A stretch of DNA of 64,000 nt from contig NZ_CP108484.1 in NCBI RefSeq assembly GCF_036226505.1, positions 6,448,001 to 6,512,000 of the forward strand, read 5' to 3'. Below, one piece after another: positions 30,066 through 37,033 of this stretch; within the stretch, counting starts at the first letter, position 1, and every line of letters starts with the position of its first letter. The position numbers and the translations under genes are program-made. This DNA comes from Kitasatospora sp. NBC_01246 (lineage in GTDB: Bacteria > Actinomycetota > Actinomycetes > Streptomycetales > Streptomycetaceae). Under the pieces are notes generated by a model. The model saw only the letters and a list, made by a program, of their open reading frames with translations. It was not told where the DNA came from and searched no databases.

Positions 30066-33000
30066 ATGAACTCCGACCTGGGCGCGTCCGGCCGGCCGCC
30101 GGAACCGGACCGCGCGAACGCACCGACGAACGCACCGACTACCGCGACGACGAACGCACCGACGACCTCGGCGCCGACCGCGACGACGAGCAAGGAGAAG
30201 GCCCTCTGGCTGCTGGAGCAGCTGGTCCCGGAGACCGGGGTCAACAACCTGGGGCTGGCCCTCCAGGTGAGCGGGCGGCTGCGGCCGGACGCGCTGCGGG
30301 CGGCCCTGGCGATCGTGGTCGGCCGGTACGAGGTGCTGCGGACCGTCTACCGCACCACCGGGGCGGACCTGGTCAAGGAGGTCGTCCCCGCGAGCGGGTT
30401 CGCCGTGGAGATCGAGCCGCTCGACCTGTCGGGCGACCCGGTGGAGCGGCAGCTGACCGCGTTCGCGGACCGGCCGTTCCGGCTCGACGGCCGGCCGCTG
30501 GTCAGGATCGGGCACGCCGTCCGTCCGGACGGCGACGTGCTCTGCGTGGCCGTGCACCACCTGGTCTTCGACATGGTCTCGGTGGCCCTGTTCCTCCAGG
30601 CGTTCATCCCGGTCTACGACGCGATCGCGGCGGGCCGGCCGGTGCCGCCACAGGCCACCGCACCGGCCCCGGCGCTCGCCGAGCCCGAGCCGCGGCCCGC
30701 CGACCTCGCCTACTGGCGGGAGACCCTGGAGGGCTTCGACCCGGCCGGGCTGGAGCTGTGGTGCGGCACCCCGCGCGACCGGCAGCCGCGGCTGCGGGGC
30801 GATACCGCGAGCCGCGCGCTCTCCCCCGGGGCGCAGCAGGCCGTGCTGCAGTTGCAGCGTGCGGTCAGGGCGCCGCTCGGCGCGGTGATGCTGGCCGCCT
30901 ACGCGGCCCTCCTCGCGGCGCACGGCGCCGGACCGGACCTCGTCATCGGCTCCCCGGTCAACGTCCGCGGGGCGAACACCGCCGCCATCGGCTACCACGT
31001 CAACGTCGTGCCGATCCGGATCCGGGTGGACCTCGCCGAGGGCTTCCGGGCGCTGGCCCGGCAGGCCCGGGACGCGTTCCTCGGGGCGATGGCGCACGCC
31101 GACACCCCGGTCGACGAGCTGACCGGGGAGCTGCCGGGGATCGGTACGTCCTGGCAGACCCAGCTCTTCCGCCACCTGTTCAACTTCCTGCCCGAGGCGC
31201 CGGCCGGCGAGCTGTCGGTCGGCGGCATGGCGGCCCGGGTGCTGACGGTGGAGAACCCGCACAGCAAGTTCGACCTGGAGCTGGTCGGCTCGCCGTCCCG
31301 GGCGGAGATCGTGTTCCGCCACTCCGAGACGCTGGCCCCGGCCGAGGTCGAGGCGATGCTGGACCGGTTCGACGCCCTGCTGGTCGCGGCCGCGCAGGAC
31401 CCGGACCGGCCGCTCGCCGGGACGGCGGGCTGGAGCGACGCCGACCGCCGGGCCGTCGACCGGGCCGACGGGACGGCCGCCCCGGCCGTGCGCCCGACGG
31501 TGCCCGCGGCGTTCCGGGCCTGGGCGGAGAAGACACCCGAGGCCCCGGCCGTGACCGACGGCGACCACGGCGTCGACTACCGGCAGGTGGACGGGGCGGC
31601 ATCCGCCGTCCGCGCGCTGCTGGCCGGTGCCGGCATCGGGCCGGGCGACACGGTGGCGATCGCCGTGCCGCGGCGCGAGGCCGCGGCCGCCGCCCTCGGC
31701 GTCTGGCGGGCCGGCGCCGTCTGCCTGCCGCTCGACGCCGGACACGACCCGTCCTGGCTGACCCGGCAGCTCACCCACGCGCGGGCGAAGGCCGTCCTCA
31801 CAGGGACGGGTGTCCGGCTGCCCGACGACGCCGACCTGCCGCCGGTCCTGACGTCGGCCGACGCCCCTGCGCCCGGTCCCGCCGGACCGGACGCGGACGG
31901 CGAACCGACCGCGCCCGCCTGCGTGTTCTACACCTGCGGGGAGGCCGGAGAACCGGTCGCCACCGTGCTCAGCCACGCGGGCCTCGCGGACGCGGTCGGC
32001 CACTTCGCGGCCGAGCTCGGCGTCGGGCCCGGCACCGGTGTGCCGACGCTCGCCGCGCCGGCCGGCTTCGACGCGCTCTTCGAGACCTTCCTGGCGCTGG
32101 GCGCGGGCGGCCGCTGCGTGGTCCTGCCCGATGGCGCCCGGACCGACGCGACCGCCCTCCGGGCCGCCGTCGACGGGCTCGACGCGACCGTCGCCGTCGT
32201 CCCGCCGGGCACCCCGGCCCGACTCCTGGCGGACCCGGCCGGGCAGCTGCCCGGACTGACGGTGCTGGCCAGGGGCGACGAGCTGACCGCCGAGGTGGCG
32301 GAGCGGCTCCTCGCGGGCGGCTGCCGACTGCACAGCGGCCTCGGCATTCCGGGGACCACCGGCTGGGTGCTGTCCGGCCGGGTGGAGAGGCCCGACGGGC
32401 TGACCCGGGGGCGGCCGGTGGCCGGCACCCGGGCCTTCGTCACCGCCCCCGACGGGCGCGAGCTGCCCGTCGGACTGCGCGGTGAACTCCGCCTCGCGGG
32501 AACGGCTGCGGCCCCGAGCGGGCCGGACGGTCCGGCGGTCGCGACCGACGCACGGTACGGGCGCCACCACCGCACCGGCGAACTCGCCCGCCGGCGGTCC
32601 GACGGGGCGATCGAGTGGCTCGGCCGGGCCGACCGCCGGGTCACCACCGAGGACGGCCCGGTCGACCTCGGCCGCGTGAAGGCCGACCTGCTCGGCCGGG
32701 CCGGGGTGACGGCGGCCGCCGCGCTGGCCGTGCCGCGGCCCGACGGCGGGCACACCGTCGTCGCCTTCGCCGAGACGACCACCGAGACGGCCACCGAGGC
32801 GTCCACCGACCCGACCACCGAGGCGTCCACCGACCCGACCACCGACCCGACCACCGGGACAGTCGCCGACCCGGCCGTTGCCCCGGGCTCGGCCACCGAC
32901 ACCGGCGCCCCCGCCGGGTCCCGGCTGTTCGTCCGCCTGGCCGCGCTGCCCAGGACACCGGACGGCCGCCCCGACCACGAGGCCCTCCGCGCGCTGGCCC

Positions 33001-33260
33001 GCAAGGCCGTCGAGCAGGGCGCCGACCGGCCGGACCCGGCGGAGGACGACGCGCTCGTCCGCAGCCTCGTCGGGATCTGGGGGCAGCTGCTGAGCACCGA
33101 CGCCACGGCACAGACGAACTTCTTCGACTCGGGCGGCCACTCGCTGCTCGCGGCCGTCCTGGCGCAGCGGGTCGAAGAGCTCACCGGCAGGAACCTCGAA
33201 CTCGCCGACGTGTTCAAGCACCCGACCCCCGCCGCTCTCGCCGCGCTGCTGCGCGCCTGA
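30066..33260 (+). CDS. Single-module NRPS, C-A-T, with degenerate adenylation domain and no TE
   Basis: 1064 residues from ATG 30066; GAGGG overlapping the previous stop serves as ribosome site. A Thr/Ala/Asn-rich leader (about residues 17-42) precedes a condensation domain whose active motif reads HHLVFDM (His164-His165, Asp169), so the catalytic second His and the Asp are kept while the usual Gly is Met. The A domain (about 480-975) is badly eroded: A3 reads YTCGEAGEP (from residue 622) without the Lys of PKG, A5 has no NxYGPTE, A8 reads RTGEL for RTGDL, and A10 reads LPRTPDGR with Arg968 in place of the catalytic Lys. A Thr/Asp-Pro repeat is inserted before A10. The T domain is intact: FFDSGGHSLL, Ser1026. 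It probably cannot activate an amino acid. The C domain may join or release the module F product, with the T domain loaded by another enzyme; both are inference. A weakly active unusual A domain is not excluded. Confidence 0.85.
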   Translation: MNSDLGASGRPPEPDRANAPTNAPTTATTNAPTTSAPTATTSKEKALWLLEQLVPETGVNNLGLALQVSGRLRPDALRAALAIVVGRYEVLRTVYRTTGADLVKEVVPASGFAVEIEPLDLSGDPVERQLTAFADRPFRLDGRPLVRIGHAVRPDGDVLCVAVHHLVFDMVSVALFLQAFIPVYDAIAAGRPVPPQATAPAPALAEPEPRPADLAYWRETLEGFDPAGLELWCGTPRDRQPRLRGDTASRALSPGAQQAVLQLQRAVRAPLGAVMLAAYAALLAAHGAGPDLVIGSPVNVRGANTAAIGYHVNVVPIRIRVDLAEGFRALARQARDAFLGAMAHADTPVDELTGELPGIGTSWQTQLFRHLFNFLPEAPAGELSVGGMAARVLTVENPHSKFDLELVGSPSRAEIVFRHSETLAPAEVEAMLDRFDALLVAAAQDPDRPLAGTAGWSDADRRAVDRADGTAAPAVRPTVPAAFRAWAEKTPEAPAVTDGDHGVDYRQVDGAASAVRALLAGAGIGPGDTVAIAVPRREAAAAALGVWRAGAVCLPLDAGHDPSWLTRQLTHARAKAVLTGTGVRLPDDADLPPVLTSADAPAPGPAGPDADGEPTAPACVFYTCGEAGEPVATVLSHAGLADAVGHFAAELGVGPGTGVPTLAAPAGFDALFETFLALGAGGRCVVLPDGARTDATALRAAVDGLDATVAVVPPGTPARLLADPAGQLPGLTVLARGDELTAEVAERLLAGGCRLHSGLGIPGTTGWVLSGRVERPDGLTRGRPVAGTRAFVTAPDGRELPVGLRGELRLAGTAAAPSGPDGPAVATDARYGRHHRTGELARRRSDGAIEWLGRADRRVTTEDGPVDLGRVKADLLGRAGVTAAAALAVPRPDGGHTVVAFAETTTETATEASTDPTTEASTDPTTDPTTGTVADPAVAPGSATDTGAPAGSRLFVRLAALPRTPDGRPDHEALRALARKAVEQGADRPDPAEDDALVRSLVGIWGQLLSTDATAQTNFFDSGGHSLLAAVLAQRVEELTGRNLELADVFKHPTPAALAALLRA
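30113..30190 (+). repeat. Low-complexity Thr/Ala/Asn-rich coding repeat at the NRPS N-terminus
   Basis: Imperfect copies of an ACGAACGCACCGAC-like unit encode alternating NAPT and TT motifs. The tract sits before the C domain and probably forms a disordered leader, perhaps a flexible docking linker. It lies in coding frame and is not a CRISPR array. Confidence 0.7.
32793..32852 (+). repeat. 24-bp perfect tandem repeat in the NRPS A domain
   Basis: Two identical 24-base units (32793-32816 and 32817-32840) are followed by a 12-base half copy (to 32852). They encode TEASTDPT repeats inserted shortly before the A10 motif. The units keep the reading frame, so copy-number slippage would not break the gene. 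Such an insertion in the mobile C-terminal A subdomain fits a domain no longer held under catalytic selection. Confidence 0.85.
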
Positions 33261-33340
33261 GCGGCGGACCACACCGGGCCGCGTCACCACGACCGGGCCG
33301 GCCGACAGGAACCGGCTCACGAAACAGCAGGGAAGAATCC

Positions 33341-34207
33341 ATGAGCACTGCTCTTGAGGAGCACCGCCTCGCCATCATCGGCGCCGGTGTGATGGGTACC
33401 AACATCTCGGCGCTTGCCCTCGGCCACGGCGTCTCCGTCGTCCTGGTCGACGTCGACGAGACCGTGCTGGAGACGGCCCGGCAGACCATCCGGCAGAAGC
33501 TGCGGCACGCCCAGCTCATGGGCGTCCTGCCGGCCGACCGCCCGCAGGGCACGCTGACCACCAGCGTCAACCTCGACGACATCGCCGAGGCCACCACCGT
33601 GGTCGAGGCCGTCACCGAGGTCGACAAGGTCAAGCAGGAGGTGCTCTCCGCGGCCTCCCGGGTCGTGACGCCCGGCACCACCCTGATCTCCAACACCTCG
33701 TGCATCCCGATCGACGAGATGGCCGAGTGGATCGTGCGCCCCGAGGACCTGGTGGGCGTGCACTTCATGAACCCCTCCTACATGATCAAGATGGTCGAGG
33801 TCATCCGCGGCCCGCGCACCGACCCGGCCGTCCTGGAGCAGGCCACCGAGCTGCTCACCGTCCTCGGCCGCGAGGCACTCGTCATCGAGGACTCGGCGGG
33901 CTTCGTGATCAACCGCCTGCTCCACCCGCTGATCAACACCGCGGCCATGCTCGTCCAGGAGGGCGTCGCCTCCGTCGAGGTCGTCGACGGCCTGCTGGAG
34001 GGCTGCCTCGGCCACTCCACCGGCCCGCTGCGCACCGGCGACCTGATCGGCCTGGAGAACCTGGTCGACTCGCTCAACGTGCTCTACGAGCGCCGCGGTG
34101 ACGAAAGCTGCCGCCCCTGTGACCTCCTGCTCGAAAAGGTGCGGGACGGCCACCTCGGCCGGAAGACCGGCCGGGGCTTCTACGACTACGGAAAGGTCGC
34201 GTCATGA
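33341..34207 (+). CDS. fkbK: 3-hydroxyacyl-ACP/CoA dehydrogenase of the oxygenated malonyl-ACP pathway
   Basis: 288 residues from ATG 33341, with GGGAAG about six bases upstream. Rossmann motif GAGVMG (residues 14-19) with Asp37 in VLVDVD at the end of the second strand, which favours NAD. HFMNP (His141, Asn144) matches the catalytic HFxNP of the 3-hydroxyacyl-CoA dehydrogenase family, and INRLLHPLIN is the start of the helical C-terminal domain. In FK520-type clusters FkbK oxidises glyceryl-ACP on the way to (methoxy)malonyl-ACP. The gene overlaps the next by four bases (ATGA), and the four genes 33341-36754 form one block in the order K-J-I-H. The 80-base gap after the NRPS gene shows nothing clear. 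Confidence 0.92.
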   Translation: MSTALEEHRLAIIGAGVMGTNISALALGHGVSVVLVDVDETVLETARQTIRQKLRHAQLMGVLPADRPQGTLTTSVNLDDIAEATTVVEAVTEVDKVKQEVLSAASRVVTPGTTLISNTSCIPIDEMAEWIVRPEDLVGVHFMNPSYMIKMVEVIRGPRTDPAVLEQATELLTVLGREALVIEDSAGFVINRLLHPLINTAAMLVQEGVASVEVVDGLLEGCLGHSTGPLRTGDLIGLENLVDSLNVLYERRGDESCRPCDLLLEKVRDGHLGRKTGRGFYDYGKVAS

Positions 34208-34494
34208 CCGTCCACGGGGACAACACTCCGCTGACCGCTGAGACCCTCCAGAAGGAGATCCTCGGCTTCCTCGCCGAGCGCATCAAGACCGACGTCGAGC
34301 TGGACCAGGACCTCTTCGCCTCCGGCGTGGTCTCCTCGATGTTCGCCATGCAGCTCGTCGTCCACCTGGAGGACGCCTACGACATCGCCATCGTCGGCGG
34401 CGACCTCAAGCTCGACAACTTCCGCACCGTCGGGGGCATGGCCGGCCTCGTGCTGCGCCTGCGCGGCGACGCGGTGGCGGCCGGGAATGCCTGA
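34204..34494 (+). CDS. fkbJ: Discrete acyl carrier protein for the oxygenated malonyl extender
   Basis: 96 residues from ATG 34204, overlapping fkbK by four bases and the next gene by eight, so translation is tightly coupled. The carrier motif is SGVVSSMFAMQL, with Ser45 (34336-34338) as the likely phosphopantetheine site; replacement of the usual Asp-Ser pair by Ser-Ser is typical of FkbJ-type carriers. Glyceryl from 1,3-bisphosphoglycerate is built into the extender while bound to this protein. It should hand hydroxymalonyl or methoxymalonyl to a PKS AT; the module B AT is the best visible candidate. Confidence 0.92.
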   Translation: MTVHGDNTPLTAETLQKEILGFLAERIKTDVELDQDLFASGVVSSMFAMQLVVHLEDAYDIAIVGGDLKLDNFRTVGGMAGLVLRLRGDAVAAGNA

Positions 34495-35602
34495 CCGACC
34501 GGCCGACGAGCGCGCCCTCATCGGCGAGCTCGTCGGCTCCCGGGCCGGCTCCTGGGACGTCGCGGGCGAACTGCCCCTCGACGTGCTGCGCACGCTCGGC
34601 GCCAAGGGCCTGCTGTGCGCGCAGGTGCCGGCCTCCTACGGCGGCCTCGGGCTGAGCAGCCAGGACAACGGCGAACTCACCGCGTACGTGGGGAGCCTGT
34701 GCAGCTCCCTGCGGTCCATCATGACCTCGCAGGGCATCGCGGCCTGGACCATCCAGCGCTTCGGCGACCGCGAGCAGCGGCGCACCTTCCTGGCGGAGCT
34801 GACCGGCGGGAAGCTCACCGCGGTCGGCTTCAGCGAGCCGGGGGCCGGCAGCGACCTGGCGGCCATGCGCACCCGGATCAAGGCCGACGGTGACGGGTTC
34901 GTCATCGACGGCGAGAAGAAGTGGGTCACCGGCACCCGGTACGCCGACTTCGTCGTCGTCATCGGCCGGCAGGGGGACAGCGACGGCGCGGCCGCCGCGA
35001 TCGTCCCCGTCGACGCGCCGGGCGTGCACATCGACCTGGTACCCCAGCCGATGGGCTGCCGGGCCGCCGGCCACGCCAACATCCGCCTGGACAACGTCCG
35101 GCTGCCGGCCACCCACGTGCTGGGCGGCGGCGGACAGCCCCTGTCGATGCTCTTCACCACGGCGCTCTCCTACGGGCGGGTGTCGATCGCGTGGGGCTGC
35201 GTCGGCATCCTGCAGGCCTGCCTGAGCGCCGCCACCCGGCACGTGAAGCACCGGCACCAGGCGGGCGTGGCGCTCGCCGAGCACCAACTCGTCCGCGGGC
35301 ACCTCGCGGAGCTGCTCGTCGCCGAGCAGGTCTCGCGGCGCAGCTGCGAGCACGCCAGCCGGCAATGGGACTCCGCCGCCCCGGACATGGGGCTCACGGC
35401 GGTCCTCGCCAAGCACGTCAGCGCGAACCACGCGGCCCGCGGCGCCGCCACCGCGGTCCAACTGCTCGGATCGACCGGTGCCGAGGACGGCCACGTGGTG
35501 GCCCGCGCGTTCCGGGACGCCAAGCTCATGGAGCTCATCGAAGGCAGCAACGAGATCTGCCGGCTGATCCTGGCGGACCACGCCCTGTCGATTTCCGACT
35601 GA
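34487..35602 (+). CDS. fkbI: Acyl-CoA dehydrogenase-family oxidase of the oxygenated malonyl-ACP pathway
   Basis: 371 residues from ATG 34487, inside the end of fkbJ. It has the flavin- and substrate-binding motif GFSEPGAGSDLAAM and the C-terminal KLMELIEGSNEI segment (residues about 346-357) of acyl-CoA dehydrogenases, with Glu residues where the catalytic base and flavin contacts lie. Its length is usual for FkbI. Together with FkbK it oxidises ACP-bound glycerate to a hydroxymalonyl-type thioester in the cytoplasm. No frameshift or missing motif was seen. The next gene follows after 45 bases containing two copies of TCCGACCGAA. Confidence 0.92.
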   Translation: MPDRPADERALIGELVGSRAGSWDVAGELPLDVLRTLGAKGLLCAQVPASYGGLGLSSQDNGELTAYVGSLCSSLRSIMTSQGIAAWTIQRFGDREQRRTFLAELTGGKLTAVGFSEPGAGSDLAAMRTRIKADGDGFVIDGEKKWVTGTRYADFVVVIGRQGDSDGAAAAIVPVDAPGVHIDLVPQPMGCRAAGHANIRLDNVRLPATHVLGGGGQPLSMLFTTALSYGRVSIAWGCVGILQACLSAATRHVKHRHQAGVALAEHQLVRGHLAELLVAEQVSRRSCEHASRQWDSAAPDMGLTAVLAKHVSANHAARGAATAVQLLGSTGAEDGHVVARAFRDAKLMELIEGSNEICRLILADHALSISD

Positions 35603-35647
35603 CGTCCATCCGACCGAAGTCCGACCGAAAGCTGGTAGGAGACCCCC

Positions 35648-36754
35648 GTGGCTGAGAAGCCAACCCTCGTGAAGTGCCTGGTCTGGGACCTGGACAACAC
35701 CGTCTGGGACGGCACGTTGCTGGAGGACCCGACCGTCGAACTGTTCCCCGGAATCCACGACACCATCGTCGAGCTCGACTCCAGGGGAGTCCTGCACTCG
35801 GTGTCGAGCAAGAACGACCACGACCTCGCCTGGAAGCGGCTCGAAGACCTGGGCCTCGCCGAGTACTTCGTGCATCCCCAGATCGGGTGGGGGCGCAAGT
35901 CCGACGCGGTCAGGCTGATCGCCGAGCGGCTGAACTTCGCGGAGACGGCCGTCGCCTTCATCGACGACCTGCCCACCGAGCGCGCCGAGGTCAACTACCA
36001 CGCGCCCGACATCCGTTGCTACCCGGCCGAGCGGGCGGCCGAGCTGACCGCACTGCCCGAGTTCAGCCCCGAGATCGTCACGGTCGACGCCCGGCGCCGC
36101 CGGGAGATGTACCAGGCGAGCTTCCGCCGGGACGCCGAGAAGGACACCTTCAGCGGCCCCGACGAGGAGTTCCTGCGCACCCTCGACCTCGTCATGGAGA
36201 TCAAGCGCGCCGACCAGGAGGACATCTCGCGGGTCGAGGAACTGACCCTGCGCACCAGCCAGATGAACGCGACCGGCGTCCACTACTCGGACGCCGCGCT
36301 GCGTGCGCTGCTGGTCGACCCGGACCACGAGGTCCTGACCGTCAACCTCACCGACCGCTTCGGTCCGCACGGCGCCGTGGGCGTGCTCCTCCTGGAGCGC
36401 CACGCGGATCTGTGGCACCTCAAGCTCCTCGCGACCTCGTGCCGCGTGGTGACCTTCGGTGCCGGCGCGGTCATCCTCAACTGGCTGATCGACCAGGCGG
36501 CCCGCTCCGGCGCCCACCTCGTCGCCGACTTCCGGCGCACCGAGCGCAACCGCATGATGGACATCGCCTACCGGTTCGCGGGCTTCGCCGACGACCCCTG
36601 CGCCTGCCAGGCCGTCCTCGGCGAGCCCGCCGGGGAGGGCGTCCAGCGCCTGCACCTGGTCGCGGACCGCCGCGAGGGGCCGACGACGATGCGGCTGGAC
36701 TCGCCCGAACTCGCCGCGGCCGCCCCCGAGAAGGACGCCGTCGCCCGAGGGTGA
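35648..36754 (+). CDS. fkbH: HAD-family glyceryltransferase/phosphatase that loads glyceryl onto ACP
   Basis: 368 residues from GTG 35648, with AGGAG at 35637-35641 as ribosome site. The HAD motif is WDLDNTVWDG (Asp14, Asp16, Thr18), followed by SSKNDHD and FIDDLPTE as later HAD motifs; the C-terminal third resembles a GNAT-like fold. FkbH proteins take 1,3-bisphosphoglycerate, remove phosphate and transfer D-glyceryl to the discrete ACP. The dehydrogenase pair beside it argues for a malonyl-type extender rather than a tetronate, where a FabH-like enzyme would be expected. No FkbG O-methyltransferase follows; a terminator does. So the set either makes hydroxymalonyl-ACP or relies on a methyltransferase outside the window. 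Confidence 0.93.
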   Translation: MAEKPTLVKCLVWDLDNTVWDGTLLEDPTVELFPGIHDTIVELDSRGVLHSVSSKNDHDLAWKRLEDLGLAEYFVHPQIGWGRKSDAVRLIAERLNFAETAVAFIDDLPTERAEVNYHAPDIRCYPAERAAELTALPEFSPEIVTVDARRRREMYQASFRRDAEKDTFSGPDEEFLRTLDLVMEIKRADQEDISRVEELTLRTSQMNATGVHYSDAALRALLVDPDHEVLTVNLTDRFGPHGAVGVLLLERHADLWHLKLLATSCRVVTFGAGAVILNWLIDQAARSGAHLVADFRRTERNRMMDIAYRFAGFADDPCACQAVLGEPAGEGVQRLHLVADRREGPTTMRLDSPELAAAAPEKDAVARG

Positions 36755-36781
36755 GCGGTACCGGGACTCCCCGGCCGAACG

Positions 36782-36813
36782 GAAAGGCGCGCCGATCAAC
36801 CGGCGCGCCTTTC
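36782..36813 (+). terminator. Strong factor-independent terminator after fkbH
   Basis: A 12-base-pair stem (36782-36793 with 36802-36813; core AAAGGCGCGCC/GGCGCGCCTTT, perfect) with the eight-base loop GATCAACC begins 27 bases after the fkbH stop. The descending arm ends in TTTC. It should end the upstream transcription unit and isolate it from the starter PKS gene. Confidence 0.85.
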
Positions 36814-37033
36814 TCGGTTGAACACGTGGTCCTCCGGACGGACCGGCTCATATCCTGACCGTCGGGGGCTCCGGCGGGCCATTTCCCGGATTTCCTCGCA
36901 CAGCTCCAGTGCGGTTCTTCGACAGCTTTCTGTGCGGCCGTTCTGTTCAGCCCTTTTGCATTGCTGTTTCTCCTTGGCTGAAAGACATTCGACCAGGTAT
37001 CGCACTCCCAGACTCCGGAATGCCGAGGGATTT
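36814..37033 (+). promoter_or_regulatory. Likely promoter and leader region of the starter PKS gene
   Basis: This 220-base gap after a terminator is clearly richer in A and T than its surroundings, especially 36900-37033. I see no convincing -35/-10 pair; TTGGCT near 36976 with TATCGC 18 bases later is a weak candidate. The position alone implies that a promoter for the 37034 gene lies here. No riboswitch-like structure or clear operator was seen. Confidence 0.5.
37025..37030 (+). promoter_or_regulatory. Ribosome binding site that fixes the start of the 37034 PKS gene
   Basis: GAGGGA lies three bases before GTG 37034. The frame is open further upstream to GTG 36818, but the extra 72 residues are Arg/Ser-rich, match no PKS head, and would start inside the AT-rich leader just after the terminator. 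The shorter start gives MNETDGPALTERAAAGAEPLAIVGM, a normal loading-KS head. Confidence 0.7.

Noticed and set aside
30113..32852. CRISPR-like repeats in the NRPS gene
   Set aside because: The repeats are short, in frame, without spacers of even length, and encode Thr/Ala/Pro linkers.
30066..33260. NRPS gene as a pseudogene
   Set aside because: The 1064-codon frame is unbroken and the C and T motifs are intact; decay is confined to the A domain, so the protein is probably still used.
33341..36754. The fkbH-type block as a tetronate (glyceryl) pathway
   Set aside because: Tetronate sets need a FabH-like ketosynthase; none is seen. Presence of both fkbK and fkbI homologues fits the malonyl-type extender route instead.
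36840..37020. A specific -35/-10 promoter or operator in the leader
   Set aside because: The best pair (TTGGCT and TATCGC) is poor, and partial inverted repeats such as CCTCCGGACGG are too short to call; only the region is annotated.
36818..37033. Upstream GTG start for the starter PKS at 36818
   Set aside because: It would add 72 Arg/Ser-rich residues with no homology to PKS heads, begins just after the terminator stem in an AT-rich leader, and lacks a ribosome site; GTG 37034 has GAGGGA in place.
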